A stretch of 15,235 nt of DNA from a bacterium (GTDB lineage: Bacteria; Actinomycetota; Acidimicrobiia; UBA5794; ZC4RG35). Shown here one piece after another: positions 1 through 7,394 of this stretch. Where the stretch lies: positions 1 to 15,235 of the forward strand of contig JAPPKR010000253.1 in NCBI GenBank assembly GCA_028819835.1. Direction: 5' to 3'. The notes beneath the pieces were generated by a model. That model was given only the letters and a program-made list of their open reading frames with translations. It was not told the DNA's origin and searched no databases. How positions within the stretch are numbered: the stretch's first letter is position 1; each line of letters opens with the position of its first letter. The translations under genes were made by a program, and so were the position numbers.

Positions 1-1
1 T

Positions 2-868
2 TTCGGGGAAGACCGGTATCACCTGCGAAAGGAGGTGGTCGGGTTCACCCAGACCAGCGAAGAGGTGCGGGTTGGGTTCTCCGACGGCGAGGAAGCCCGC
101 GCCGATCTGCTGGTGGCGGCGGACGGCATAAACTCCCTGGCGAGATCAATCCTGAGTCCGGGCGTGCATCCCGCCTACGCCGGTTACGTGGCATGGAGGG
201 GGACCATTCCCGAGTCGGGACTCAGCGGGGCCGCCTTCGATGAACTGGTCAACGCCATGGTCTACTGCCTGATGCCGTCAGGGCATTCCCTGGCCTACGC
301 CATTCCCAGCCAGACCGGAAGCCTGGTGGTGGGCGAGCGGTTGATGAACCTGGTCTGGTACTACAACTGCCCGGTCGGCCCTCAACTCGACGATCTCCTC
401 ACCGATCGGGAGGGCGTGAAGCGGGCCGCCTCCGTCCCCCCCGGCTTCGTCCGTCCCGACCTCTTGTCCCGCATCCGGCGCGAGGCGACCGAGACCATGG
501 CGCCGGTGGTGAGAGAGGTGGTGGACGGCGCCGAAGATCTGTTCATCCAGGTGATATTCGACGTTGCCTCGGACCGGATGGCCGAAGGGAGGGTTTGTGT
601 GATAGGCGATGCGGCGTTCTCGGTACGTCCCCATGCCGCGGCCGGCACGGCCAAAGCCTGCGACGATGCGTTTGCGCTGCGAGACGCCCTGGCGGCGGCA
701 GGGGGGGACGTCCGGGAAGCCCTCCGGCGTTGGGAGCCCGGGCGCCTACGGGTCGGAAACAACCTGATCGCCCGGTCCCGATGGATCGGGGAGGCATACC
801 AGACCCGGTTCGACGCCGTCCCCGGAGACCCCAGACTCAGCTACGGACTGTACGGTCCGGGCACCTAG
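2..868 (+). CDS. FAD-dependent aromatic-ring monooxygenase, 5' truncated
   Basis: C-terminal part of a group A flavoprotein monooxygenase (FAD_binding_3 / UbiH-like fold), which would hydroxylate an aromatic or heteroaromatic ring using NAD(P)H and O2. The frame is open from base 2, so the start lies outside the window; the GTG at 35 is internal. Visible are the DG motif (LLVAADGINSLAR) and the second FAD motif (VCVIGDAAFSVRPHAAAGTAKACDDAFAL). The RPHAAAGTAKA version of the GD motif and the YAGYVAWRG segment resemble 2,6-dihydroxypyridine 3-hydroxylase relatives more than ubiquinone hydroxylases. The N-terminal GxGxxG FAD motif must be upstream. It converges with the antiporter gene, 24 bp between stops. 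Family is confident; substrate is unknown. Confidence 0.85.
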   Translation, partial: FGEDRYHLRKEVVGFTQTSEEVRVGFSDGEEARADLLVAADGINSLARSILSPGVHPAYAGYVAWRGTIPESGLSGAAFDELVNAMVYCLMPSGHSLAYAIPSQTGSLVVGERLMNLVWYYNCPVGPQLDDLLTDREGVKRAASVPPGFVRPDLLSRIRREATETMAPVVREVVDGAEDLFIQVIFDVASDRMAEGRVCVIGDAAFSVRPHAAAGTAKACDDAFALRDALAAAGGDVREALRRWEPGRLRVGNNLIARSRWIGEAYQTRFDAVPGDPRLSYGLYGPGT

Positions 869-882
869 GGCTCACAGCGGTC

Positions 883-895
883 TGACCCCGGGTCA
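883..895. repeat. Short palindrome at the convergent gene junction
   Basis: TGACCCCGGGTCA is a 6-bp arm dyad around one central base. It sits between the converging monooxygenase and antiporter genes and overlaps the antiporter stop codon. No T-run follows on either strand, so it is at best a weak bidirectional transcription end. Confidence 0.3.
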
Positions 896-2074
896 ACTTC
901 CGGCCGACGCCCCCTCCGGCTCTCCTCCCGCGGAGGCCGGGATCAGCCAGCGGAAAAGGGTCGGGGCCACGATGGTGGTGACGATCGCCAGGAGAATGAT
1001 GCTCCCCTCCTGGGAGCTGGAGATGAATCCCAGGTGCCTCCCGATTTCGGCTACCACGATTATCAGGGACAGGCGGGCGGACAGCAAGGCGGCCGCGGCG
1101 GCGATCGACCTGAGGCCGTGCCCGCGCAACACCAGCACCAGCGCCGAGGCGGTCTTGACGGCGAAGGCGGCGATCACCAGTTTGCCGGTAAACAACAGCG
1201 CATCCACATCGGTTACCGCAGTCAGATCGAAGCGGATTCCAACGTCGATGAAGAAAATGGGGATGAGAAACCCGTAGGAGAACCCCGAGAGCTTGCGATC
1301 AAGGGCGCCCCGCTCGCGAAACACCAAGGCGATGATCCCCCCGGCCAGGAAGGCTGCCAGCACCGACTCGATGCCCAGCAGGCTGGCCACGCCCACAAAC
1401 ACGAACAACAACGCCAAGGTGGCGCGGATACCCATCTCCTCGGTGTCATCGGCGGCGAAGAGGGCTCCGAAGCGGTCCGGATGCCACCAGGCTGCTCTTC
1501 TGATGCCCAGCAGCACGGCTGCCACGATCACGAAGAAGCCGGGTATTCCCAGGAGACGCCACCCCGCCTCTCCTCCCGCCAGCACCGCGATAACCGTGAC
1601 TCCCAGCAACGTCAGGAAGTCCGCCAGAAGAGCGCCCAACAGGATGTCCTGGCCGATCGGACGGGAAGCCACCCCCGCGGAGCGGAGGCTCGGCACCACC
1701 AGTCCCACCGAGGTTGTGGCCAGAACCATCACCATGAACGGGTCGGTGTCCAGAACCTGGCTGGCCACCCAGGAAGCCGAGAGAGTTGCGGCGAATCCGA
1801 GCAGGCCCACCACGATGGGGCCCGATCCCTGGCGTTGGAAGAACCCGATGTTGATCTCGAAACCGGTGAGCAGCATGAGCATCAAAAAGCCCAACCGGGC
1901 CAGCGATTCCAGTAGGGAAGAGGATGAGACGATGTGCAGCACCGGGCCCACCAGCACGCCGAACAGGATCTCCAACACCACGGGAGGAAGGCGGAGACGC
2001 CGCGCCGCCAATGGAAGGCCCAGAGCCGCCACGCCCACCAGGATCAGGGTGATGGCGTCGGATGCCTCGACCAT
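893..2074 (-). CDS. Kef-type cation:proton antiporter (CPA2 family)
   Basis: Integral membrane antiporter of the Na+/H+ exchanger fold, 393 aa, exchanging a monovalent cation (K+ or Na+) for protons. The protein is a series of roughly 12 hydrophobic segments with short loops. The first helix is followed by the CPA2-like segment RLPPVVLEILFGVLVGP (about 29-45), and LLADFLTLLG carries Asp152, the likely ion-binding acidic residue. Late helices include YGFLIPIFFIDVGIRFD, typical of Kef/GerN proteins. Unlike E. coli KefB/KefC it has no cytosolic RCK domain; that function is supplied by the gene just upstream, whose stop is 2 bp before this ATG, so translation is probably coupled. Ion specificity cannot be read from sequence. 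Confidence 0.9.
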   Translation of the reverse strand: MVEASDAITLILVGVAALGLPLAARRLRLPPVVLEILFGVLVGPVLHIVSSSSLLESLARLGFLMLMLLTGFEINIGFFQRQGSGPIVVGLLGFAATLSASWVASQVLDTDPFMVMVLATTSVGLVVPSLRSAGVASRPIGQDILLGALLADFLTLLGVTVIAVLAGGEAGWRLLGIPGFFVIVAAVLLGIRRAAWWHPDRFGALFAADDTEEMGIRATLALLFVFVGVASLLGIESVLAAFLAGGIIALVFRERGALDRKLSGFSYGFLIPIFFIDVGIRFDLTAVTDVDALLFTGKLVIAAFAVKTASALVLVLRGHGLRSIAAAAALLSARLSLIIVVAEIGRHLGFISSSQEGSIILLAIVTTIVAPTLFRWLIPASAGGEPEGASAGS

Positions 2075-2076
2075 CT

Positions 2077-3504
2077 TCAGCTACGGGAAGGAATAAGGAT
2101 CACCGAGGAGTCCACCGTGGCGGCCATGAGGCCCACGATGCCCGGACGCAGATAGGTGTATGGGTGACCGCCGATGCCCATCACGACCAGCGACGACGTG
2201 GACAGTTCGTCGACCACCCGAACCGGGTTCCCCCTGAGGATGCGCCGGCGGATGGTGACGCCGTGAATGGAGGCTTCCTCCCTGGCCCGGCTGATCTGGC
2301 TCCGGATGTCGTGGAGGGTCTTCTCTCCGGGCAGGAAATGGGGAGGGAGCACCCCGACCGTCTGGAGGACCGTGCCGGAGTGGGCAGCCATATCGATGGC
2401 CTCCCTGGTGCCCCGCCACTCTTCATCCTCTTCTCCGGTCATCACCACCAGCGGACCTGAGTAGGGGAAACGCCCCGAGGCGATCAGCAGAGGGATTCTC
2501 CTCTGGCGGCTCATCTCGATGAGTCCTACCACCTTCCGTCGACCCGGAGGACGGGGAAACACCACCACTCCCACCGACTCGGTGGAGGCAGCATCAAACG
2601 GCGCCTCGAAACCCGGAGCGGCGGCGGGCATGAAAGAGATCTCGATGTTCTCATGCCGGATACGCCACTGGTCCATCCGGCAGCGCAGGTCTTCGGCGTC
2701 TTCGGGCTCCATCCTTTCCAGTGGAGGGTGAAGGGCCAGTATCGAGTCGGCAGCGGTGAACTTCACAAAGTGGGCGGCCTCGGCGAGCACCCCGTCGTCG
2801 GTCGGCCCGGCGGTGAGCGACACCGCCACCGAGAGTCCATAGTCGAGAGGAAAGTTGGCATGGCCGGCAGTGAAGGTCTCCACCATGTCCGCATAGTCTT
2901 CGGTGGCGCCCACCACCGTCACCAGGTCCCCCTCCTCCAGGACCGTGTTGCCGTGCGGGATGATCAGGCGTTGGTCTCGGAGCACGGTCGCCACCAACCA
3001 TGAACGCAGCCCCAGCGACCGGACGGATACCCCACGGAGAGGCGAGTCACCGGAGATGCGGAATTCCATGGCCTCGGCCAGGCCGTTGGCGAAGGCCGCC
3101 GACTGGGTCCGGCGCCCGTCCAGGTTGATCTCGACATGTCGGGCGGTCAGGTTGTCGGCCGACACCACCGTCACCCCCAGTTCCCGGTATGAGGGGAGGT
3201 GCTCGTAACGGCTGGCCACCGAGATGATCCGGGGTACCCCCAGTTCCCGGGCGTAGCGACATGCCTCCATGTTGACGTCGTCGTCCCGGCTGGCGGCGAT
3301 CAGCGCCTCGGCCCCATCCAACCCCGCCCGGCGCAGGACCAGCCGACTCGATCCGTCTCCACGGACGGTGTCCACCTGGCGGATCTGGCGGGCCATCTCC
3401 AGGGAGTCCTCCGCCGGGTCGATCAGGGTGATCTCCCATCTGTCGCCCAGCCGGCCGATGACGTTTCGTGAAACGTTCCCCGCCGACACGATCACCAACC
3501 TCAC
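2077..3504 (-). CDS. RCK (TrkA-N/TrkA-C) and tandem Usp-like regulatory protein
   Basis: Cytosolic regulator, probably gating the adjacent antiporter. About 475 aa from the chosen start. Domains: RCK_N Rossmann fold (about 1-120), RCK_C (about 145-205, with the SPLRGVSVRSL and VLEEGDLVTVVG features of TrkA-C), then two Usp-like units (about 222-345, degenerate; about 350-475, ending in the RGNPVRVVDEL...SLVVMGIGGH phosphate-loop-like pattern of UspA). The dinucleotide motif is altered: VIVSAGNVS replaces the usual VIVGAGRVG, so two of three glycines are serine, although the ribose-binding Asp after beta-2 (LIDPAED) is kept. I chose GTG at 3504 because GGGGAG lies 8 nt upstream; GTG at 3513 (478 aa) is the alternative. 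It overlaps no neighbour and is followed after 2 bp by the antiporter. Confidence 0.85.
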   Translation of the reverse strand: MRLVIVSAGNVSRNVIGRLGDRWEITLIDPAEDSLEMARQIRQVDTVRGDGSSRLVLRRAGLDGAEALIAASRDDDVNMEACRYARELGVPRIISVASRYEHLPSYRELGVTVVSADNLTARHVEINLDGRRTQSAAFANGLAEAMEFRISGDSPLRGVSVRSLGLRSWLVATVLRDQRLIIPHGNTVLEEGDLVTVVGATEDYADMVETFTAGHANFPLDYGLSVAVSLTAGPTDDGVLAEAAHFVKFTAADSILALHPPLERMEPEDAEDLRCRMDQWRIRHENIEISFMPAAAPGFEAPFDAASTESVGVVVFPRPPGRRKVVGLIEMSRQRRIPLLIASGRFPYSGPLVVMTGEEDEEWRGTREAIDMAAHSGTVLQTVGVLPPHFLPGEKTLHDIRSQISRAREEASIHGVTIRRRILRGNPVRVVDELSTSSLVVMGIGGHPYTYLRPGIVGLMAATVDSSVILIPSRS

Positions 3505-3512
3505 GGTGGCCA

Positions 3513-3518
3513 CTCCCC
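3513..3518 (-). promoter_or_regulatory. Ribosome binding site of the RCK-Usp gene
   Basis: GGGGAG on the minus strand lies 8 nt before GTG 3504 and directly abuts GTG 3513. This spacing decides for the shorter start, which also gives the usual RCK opening MRLVIV. Confidence 0.6.
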
Positions 3519-3555
3519 GTTCTGGACCAGCCCGGATACGGGTTCCATGCGATCA

Positions 3556-3581
3556 AGGGTACCCGCGCGCCAAAGGTACCC
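3556..3581 (-). promoter_or_regulatory. Tandem -10-like elements and dyad before the RCK-Usp/antiporter pair
   Basis: Between the sucD stop and the RCK-Usp start the minus strand has two TANNNT hexamers, TACCTT (3573-3578) and TACCCT (3556-3561). They lie within a 7-bp inverted repeat (GGGTACC 3557-3563 and GGTACCC 3575-3581, 11-nt loop). This could be a promoter letting the transport pair be expressed separately from sucCD, or a weak attenuating hairpin; it lacks a clear T-run. No convincing -35 was identified. Confidence 0.3.
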
Positions 3582-3609
3582 CTGCGCCGAGCCGCAAGCT
3601 CCGGGGCGG

Positions 3610-4536
3610 CTACCTCCCGAGGGCGGCGGCCATAGCAGAACCCATTTCGGACGGGGTGGCGGCTATCTCGATTCCCGCCCGGCGGAAGGCCTCTATCTTG
3701 CTCTGCGCAGTCCCTTGACCGCCCGAGATGATCGCCCCGGCATGCCCCATGCGCTTTCCGGGGGGCGCCGTCAGCCCGGCGATGAACCCTGCCACCGGCT
3801 TGGTCATGTGCGATCGAACGTAATCGGCGGCTTCCTCTTCGGCCGGCCCGCCGATCTCCCCGATCATCAACACCCCCTCGGTGGCCGGGTCGGCTTCGAA
3901 CAGTTGCAGGGCGTCGACGAAGCTGGTGCCGTTCACCGGATCTCCCCCGATGCCCAGCGCGGTGGTCTGACCCAGCCCCAGGTTGGTGAGTTGATAGACC
4001 GCCTCATAGGTCAGGGTGCCCGACCGGCTGATCACCCCCACCCTCCCTCGAGCGTGGATGTAGCCGGGCATTATCCCGATCTTGCACTCCCCCGGGGTGA
4101 TCACCCCAGGGCAGTTGGGCCCTATCAAGCGGCTGGGGTGAGACTCGAGATACCGCTTGGCCTCCACCATGTCATTGACCGGGATGCCCTCCGTTATGCA
4201 CACGATCAACTCCACCCCGGCCTCAGCCGCTTCCATGATGGAATCGGCCGCCGCGGGAGGAGGAACGAAAATCAGGCTGGCGTTGGCGCCGGTGGCGTCC
4301 ACCGCTTCCGCCACACCCGAGAAGATCGGCAGGTCGACGGAGAAGGAGTCCTCCCTTCCCCGAACTCCTGAGTGATCGGTCTCCCCTGAGAACTGCTCGG
4401 TCTCGCCTGCCCGGCGGGGATGGACCCCACCCACCACCTCCGTGCCGTAGGCGATGATCTGTCCGGCATGAAAGCGCCCGGCCCGGCCCAGACCCTGGAT
4501 CAGGAGGCGGGTGTCCCTGCCGCAGAGGATGCTCAT
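3610..4536 (-). CDS. sucD: Succinyl-CoA synthetase (ADP/GDP-forming) alpha subunit, variant with insertion
   Basis: Alpha subunit of the TCA-cycle enzyme that interconverts succinyl-CoA and succinate with nucleoside triphosphate formation. It is 308 aa; E. coli SucD is 289. The ATG at 4536 overlaps the sucC stop (ATGA), and MSIL is the usual opening; the same frame is open further upstream to 4914 but that part reads as sucC antisense-frame noise. The phosphohistidine loop KRMGHAGAI is intact (His265), as are [29 protein letters not shown] and MIGEIGG. Two unusual points: the CoA-binding loop reads LGRAGRFH instead of the common TGSQGTFH, and after GGVHP there is RRAG plus extra residues where PGKGG is expected, a net 19-residue insertion before LPIF. 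The gene is probably functional, with altered CoA contacts possible. Confidence 0.95.
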   Translation of the reverse strand: MSILCGRDTRLLIQGLGRAGRFHAGQIIAYGTEVVGGVHPRRAGETEQFSGETDHSGVRGREDSFSVDLPIFSGVAEAVDATGANASLIFVPPPAAADSIMEAAEAGVELIVCITEGIPVNDMVEAKRYLESHPSRLIGPNCPGVITPGECKIGIMPGYIHARGRVGVISRSGTLTYEAVYQLTNLGLGQTTALGIGGDPVNGTSFVDALQLFEADPATEGVLMIGEIGGPAEEEAADYVRSHMTKPVAGFIAGLTAPPGKRMGHAGAIISGGQGTAQSKIEAFRRAGIEIAATPSEMGSAMAAALGR

Positions 4537-5753
4537 CGGCACAACTCCACGATGCGGCGGGCGCCTTCCGCCATGTTCGTCGCCGAGATCACGCCCAGCC
4601 CCGATTCGGCGATGATCCTGCGCCCCAGCTCCACGTTGGTGCCCTCCAAGCGCACCACCAGCGGTACCGAGAGGCCCACCTGCTCGGTGGCGGCCAGCAC
4701 CCCTTTGGCTATCACGTCGCAGTGGACGATTCCCCCGAAGATATTGACGAAAATCCCCCTCACATTGGGATCGGCGGTGATGATCCGAAAACCGGTGGCA
4801 ACCCGCTCCTCGTCGGTATCCCCACCCACGTCCAGGAAGTTGGCTGGGCTTCCCCCGTAATGGTCCACGGTGTCCATGGTCGCCATGGCCAGACCCGCTC
4901 CATTCACCATGCACCCTATCTGCCCGTCCAGCTTCACATAGTTGAGCCCGGCTTTGCGGGCCAGGGTCTCGGCAGGCTCCTCTTCGCTCTCATCCCTCAA
5001 CCCGGCGATCTCGGGGTGGCGGTAGAGGGCGTTGTCCTCGAAGGACAACTTGGCGTCCAACGCCAACGCCTGCCCGGAAGCATTGATCACCAGGGGGTTG
5101 ATCTCCAGTAACTCGGTGTCGAGTTCTCCTGCGGCCGTGACCAGCCTCTGGACCAGGTCCACATAGGAGGCGGCCGCCGCGCCGGTGAGGCCCAGACGCC
5201 CGGTGAGACGCCGCAGTTGGAAGGGCCGGATCCCCACCGCGGGATCGATGACCTCGGTGTGCAGCTTCTCGGGTGACTCGGCAGCCACCTGTTCGATCTC
5301 CACTCCTCCCTCGGTGGAGGCCAGGAGAACCGGCCGGGCGATTCTCCGGTCCAACTGGATCGCCAGGTAGAGCTCCTGTGCGATGTCCACCGCCGCCTCC
5401 AGAAGGACACGGTTCACCACCTTCCCCGCAGGTCCGGTCTGCACCGTCACCAAGGTGGAACCCAGCATCTTCTCCGCCAGTTCCGCCATCCGCTCTCCCA
5501 TGAGGCTGGTCTGCCCGGAAGCGACGACGTTCACACCGGCCAGTCCGGCGTCGGGGTGCTCGCGAAAGCGGCCCTTGCCCCGGCCCCCGGCGTGGATCTG
5601 CGCCTTGATGATCACCATGTGACCGCGGGTCTTCTCCATTATTGATGCGGCCGCTTCCCCTGCCTCCGCGGGGGTGAAGGCCACCGCGCCCAGCGGAACG
5701 GTTACTCCATAAGACGCAAGCAGTTCCTTGGCCTGGTGCTCATGAATGTTCAC
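4533..5753 (-). CDS. sucC: Succinyl-CoA synthetase (ADP/GDP-forming) beta subunit
   Basis: Beta subunit, 406 aa, slightly longer than the usual 385-390. It opens with [17 protein letters not shown], the family N-terminus, followed by the ATP-grasp fold that binds nucleotide and Mg2+ ([19 protein letters not shown]). The C-terminal ligase domain carries [22 protein letters not shown] and [16 protein letters not shown]; the GGI loop holds the phosphate passed to the alpha-subunit histidine. The start is GTG at 5753; no in-frame ATG fits the conserved N-terminus. It overlaps sucD by 4 bp, ensuring coupled translation of the heteromer. The upstream same-strand gene is the B12-binding mutase subunit, 57 bp away, which suits succinyl-CoA produced from propionate. 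Nucleotide preference (ATP or GTP) cannot be decided here. Confidence 0.96.
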   Translation of the reverse strand: MNIHEHQAKELLASYGVTVPLGAVAFTPAEAGEAAASIMEKTRGHMVIIKAQIHAGGRGKGRFREHPDAGLAGVNVVASGQTSLMGERMAELAEKMLGSTLVTVQTGPAGKVVNRVLLEAAVDIAQELYLAIQLDRRIARPVLLASTEGGVEIEQVAAESPEKLHTEVIDPAVGIRPFQLRRLTGRLGLTGAAAASYVDLVQRLVTAAGELDTELLEINPLVINASGQALALDAKLSFEDNALYRHPEIAGLRDESEEEPAETLARKAGLNYVKLDGQIGCMVNGAGLAMATMDTVDHYGGSPANFLDVGGDTDEERVATGFRIITADPNVRGIFVNIFGGIVHCDVIAKGVLAATEQVGLSVPLVVRLEGTNVELGRRIIAESGLGVISATNMAEGARRIVELCR

Positions 5754-5762
5754 AGCCCATCT

Positions 5763-5768
5763 ATGGTA
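5763..5768 (-). promoter_or_regulatory. Candidate -10 element before sucC
   Basis: TACCAT on the minus strand ends 9 nt before the GTG of sucC and no good Shine-Dalgarno is present at normal spacing. It could drive a leaderless or nearly leaderless sucCD transcript independent of the upstream B12 gene. There is no strong -35, only TAGAAC 16 nt upstream. Confidence 0.3.
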
Positions 5769-5810
5769 CCCCTCGCCAGGGCGTGTTCTACCTCGGCCGA
5801 CCGCGGCTCG

Positions 5811-6194
5811 CTACAGGTCCGAGCCAACCCACTCCACAATCTCTTCCAGGGAGGAGCCGGGAGTGAAGACCCGGGACACCCCTATTGCCTTGAGGCGTTC
5901 CACATCCTCCGCGGGGATGACCCCACCGCCGAACACCGCAATGTGCCCCGCCCCTGCCGAGGACAGGAGCTCCAGAATGGGAGGGAAGATTGACATGTAC
6001 GCCCCGGACATCACGGACAGGCCTATGGCGTCAACGTCCTCCTGGATGGCGGCGGCCACCACCTGTTCGGGAGTCTGGTGAAGCCCGGTGTAGATCACCT
6101 CGTGTCCTCCATCGCGCAGCGCACGGGACACCACCTTGGCGCCGCGGTCGTGCCCGTCCAGGCCTGCTTTGGCGATCAGCACACGCCTTCCCAT
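5811..6194 (-). CDS. Free-standing B12-binding subunit (methylmalonyl-CoA mutase C-terminal domain)
   Basis: 127-aa protein made only of the cobalamin-binding domain of the methylmalonyl-CoA mutase family. The DxHxxG motif is present as DGHDRG (His15 would be the lower cobalt ligand), followed by [17 protein letters not shown], the [11 protein letters not shown] segment and VFGGGVIP, which wraps the corrin tail; FTPG closes the fold. It therefore needs a separate catalytic large subunit, not in this window, to isomerise methylmalonyl-CoA (or a related acyl-CoA) to succinyl-CoA. ATG 6194 is chosen: a TACCCT hexamer lies exactly 7 nt upstream and the product then starts [15 protein letters not shown] as in homologues. 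A TTG at 6227 would add 11 unconserved residues. sucCD follow on the same strand. An ethylmalonyl- or isobutyryl-CoA mutase small subunit is the main alternative. Confidence 0.9.
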   Translation of the reverse strand: MGRRVLIAKAGLDGHDRGAKVVSRALRDGGHEVIYTGLHQTPEQVVAAAIQEDVDAIGLSVMSGAYMSIFPPILELLSSAGAGHIAVFGGGVIPAEDVERLKAIGVSRVFTPGSSLEEIVEWVGSDL

Positions 6195-6201
6195 CTGCCC
6201 A

Positions 6202-6207
6202 AGGGTA
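6202..6207 (-). promoter_or_regulatory. -10 element of the B12-subunit gene (leaderless type)
   Basis: TACCCT (TANNNT) on the minus strand, separated by TGGGCAG (7 nt) from ATG 6194. That spacing puts the transcription start at or next to the ATG. No Shine-Dalgarno is visible. No clear -35. Confidence 0.5.
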
Positions 6208-6217
6208 GAGCCACCAT

Positions 6218-6223
6218 TAGCAT
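6218..6223 (+). promoter_or_regulatory. -10 element of tal (leaderless type)
   Basis: TAGCAT (TANNNT) followed by TCAATCC (7 nt) and then ATG 6231. No Shine-Dalgarno precedes the ATG. This mirrors the arrangement of the divergent B12-subunit gene, 10 bp away. Confidence 0.5.
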
Positions 6224-6230
6224 TCAATCC

Positions 6231-7343
6231 ATGTCAGTCTCTCCCCTTCACGCCCTCACGTTGGCCGGACAGAGCATCTGGGCCGATCAGATCTCCAGGT
6301 CCATGCTGGACAGCGGGGAACTTGCACGCCGGGTCAGCCGGCAGCACATAACCGGGGTCACCTCCAATCCGTCCATCTTCGCGGCGGCCATCACCAAGAG
6401 CGCCGACTACGACGCCGAAATGGCTCGCCTGATCAGGGAGGGTCTGGATCCCGATGAGACCTACGCGGAACTCATCACCCGCGACATCACAGATGCCTGT
6501 GACGTTCTCAGGCCTGTCCACAGAGTAACCGGCGGGGCGGACGGCTTCGTCTCCGTGGAGGTATCCCCCGAACTGGCGGCGGACACCCCGGCGACGGTGG
6601 CAGAGGCGCGGGAGTGGGTGAAGCGGGTGAGCCGTCCCAACCTGCTGGTTAAGGTCCCCGCAACACCCCAGGGCATCCCGGCCATTCGCCGGTTGACCGG
6701 GGAGGGGATCTCGGTGAACGTAACCCTGATCTTCTCGCTCCAGCGATACCGGGAGGTAATGGACGCCTACCTCAGTGGCTTGGAGGACTATTCCGCGGTG
6801 GGAGGAAACCTGCGGGAAGTGGCGTCGGTGGCGTCATTCTTCGTGTCCAGGGTCGACACCGAGGTGGACCGCCGATTGGACGACGACGGCAGCACCGAGG
6901 CCCTGGCTCTTCGAGGGAAAGCGGCGATCGCCAACGCCCGCGCCGCCTACGGGGACTTTCTCTCGGTGTTCTCCGGTAGCCGGTGGGACCGCCTGGCTTC
7001 CCGGGGGGCCCGCATCCAAAGGCCGCTGTGGGCTTCCACCTCTACCAAGAACCCGGCTTATCCCGACACCCTGTACGTTGACACCCTGGTCTCCCCACAC
7101 ACGGTCAACACTTTGCCGCTGTCCACCATCGAAGCCTTTGCCGATCATGGTTCCACCAGGCCCTGCATCTTCGGTCCGGAGGAGATCGCCCTTGCCCGTA
7201 ACCTCCTCGAACAACTGGAGAGCGTCGGCATCGATTACCAGGACGTGGTAGAAACCCTGGAGACGGAAGGCGTCGATAAGTTCGCCGAATCGTTCAGAGA
7301 GTTGCAGAGCCACATCGAGGCAAAGTACGCCCAACTTGCCTGA
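6231..7343 (+). CDS. tal: Transaldolase
   Basis: Pentose-phosphate-pathway enzyme moving a dihydroxyacetone unit between sedoheptulose-7-P and glyceraldehyde-3-P; 370 aa, the normal size for the actinobacterial Tal type. Visible: [11 protein letters not shown] at the N-terminus, [11 protein letters not shown] (about 40-50), the Schiff-base lysine in [11 protein letters not shown] (Lys141), the [13 protein letters not shown] strand, [12 protein letters not shown], and [22 protein letters not shown] 6231 is chosen because it gives the family N-terminus and has a -10 hexamer 7 nt upstream; the same frame is open back to 6078 but that part overlaps the divergent gene and is unconserved. The gene stands alone, without tkt or zwf beside it, and converges with the lipoprotein gene 51 bp downstream. 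Confidence 0.95.
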   Translation: MSVSPLHALTLAGQSIWADQISRSMLDSGELARRVSRQHITGVTSNPSIFAAAITKSADYDAEMARLIREGLDPDETYAELITRDITDACDVLRPVHRVTGGADGFVSVEVSPELAADTPATVAEAREWVKRVSRPNLLVKVPATPQGIPAIRRLTGEGISVNVTLIFSLQRYREVMDAYLSGLEDYSAVGGNLREVASVASFFVSRVDTEVDRRLDDDGSTEALALRGKAAIANARAAYGDFLSVFSGSRWDRLASRGARIQRPLWASTSTKNPAYPDTLYVDTLVSPHTVNTLPLSTIEAFADHGSTRPCIFGPEEIALARNLLEQLESVGIDYQDVVETLETEGVDKFAESFRELQSHIEAKYAQLA

Positions 7344-7356
7344 CGCGGTACCCACC

Positions 7357-7379
7357 CGCATGTAGTGCGCACCCGGGTG
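7357..7379. terminator. Weak hairpins between convergent tal and the lipoprotein gene
   Basis: The 51-bp gap holds CGCA-TGTAG-TGCG (7357-7369) and the perfect 10-bp palindrome CACCCGGGTG (7370-7379). They could pause or end transcription from both sides, but no T-run follows in either direction, so the call is tentative. Confidence 0.25.
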
Positions 7380-7394
7380 ATACTCTCCCCGTGG

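Noticed and set aside
876..895. GGTCTGACCCC sequence as part of a dispersed mobile repeat
   Set aside because: Similar strings occur near REP-like elements in many genomes, but there is a single copy here and no associated element in the window.
1034..2096. Long plus-strand frames opposite the antiporter gene
   Set aside because: Their translations are His/Gln/Arg-rich or Thr/Ser/Arg-rich low-complexity, typical of the antisense of a high-GC gene, and the minus-strand frame has clear transmembrane segments.
3547..4371. 274-codon plus-strand frame opposite sucD
   Set aside because: No recognisable domain; sucD on the other strand has complete motifs over the same bases.
4537..4914. N-terminal extension of sucD by 126 codons
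   Set aside because: It overlaps the conserved C-terminal part of sucC in another frame and is Gly/Arg/His-rich; SucD proteins begin at MSIL.
6195..6227. TTG 6227 as start of the B12-subunit gene
   Set aside because: The extra 11 residues are not family-like, no ribosome site precedes TTG, and ATG 6194 has a well-placed -10 hexamer.
6078..6230. N-terminal extension of tal by 51 codons
   Set aside because: It is antisense to the conserved B12-binding domain, and the transaldolase similarity begins just after ATG 6231.
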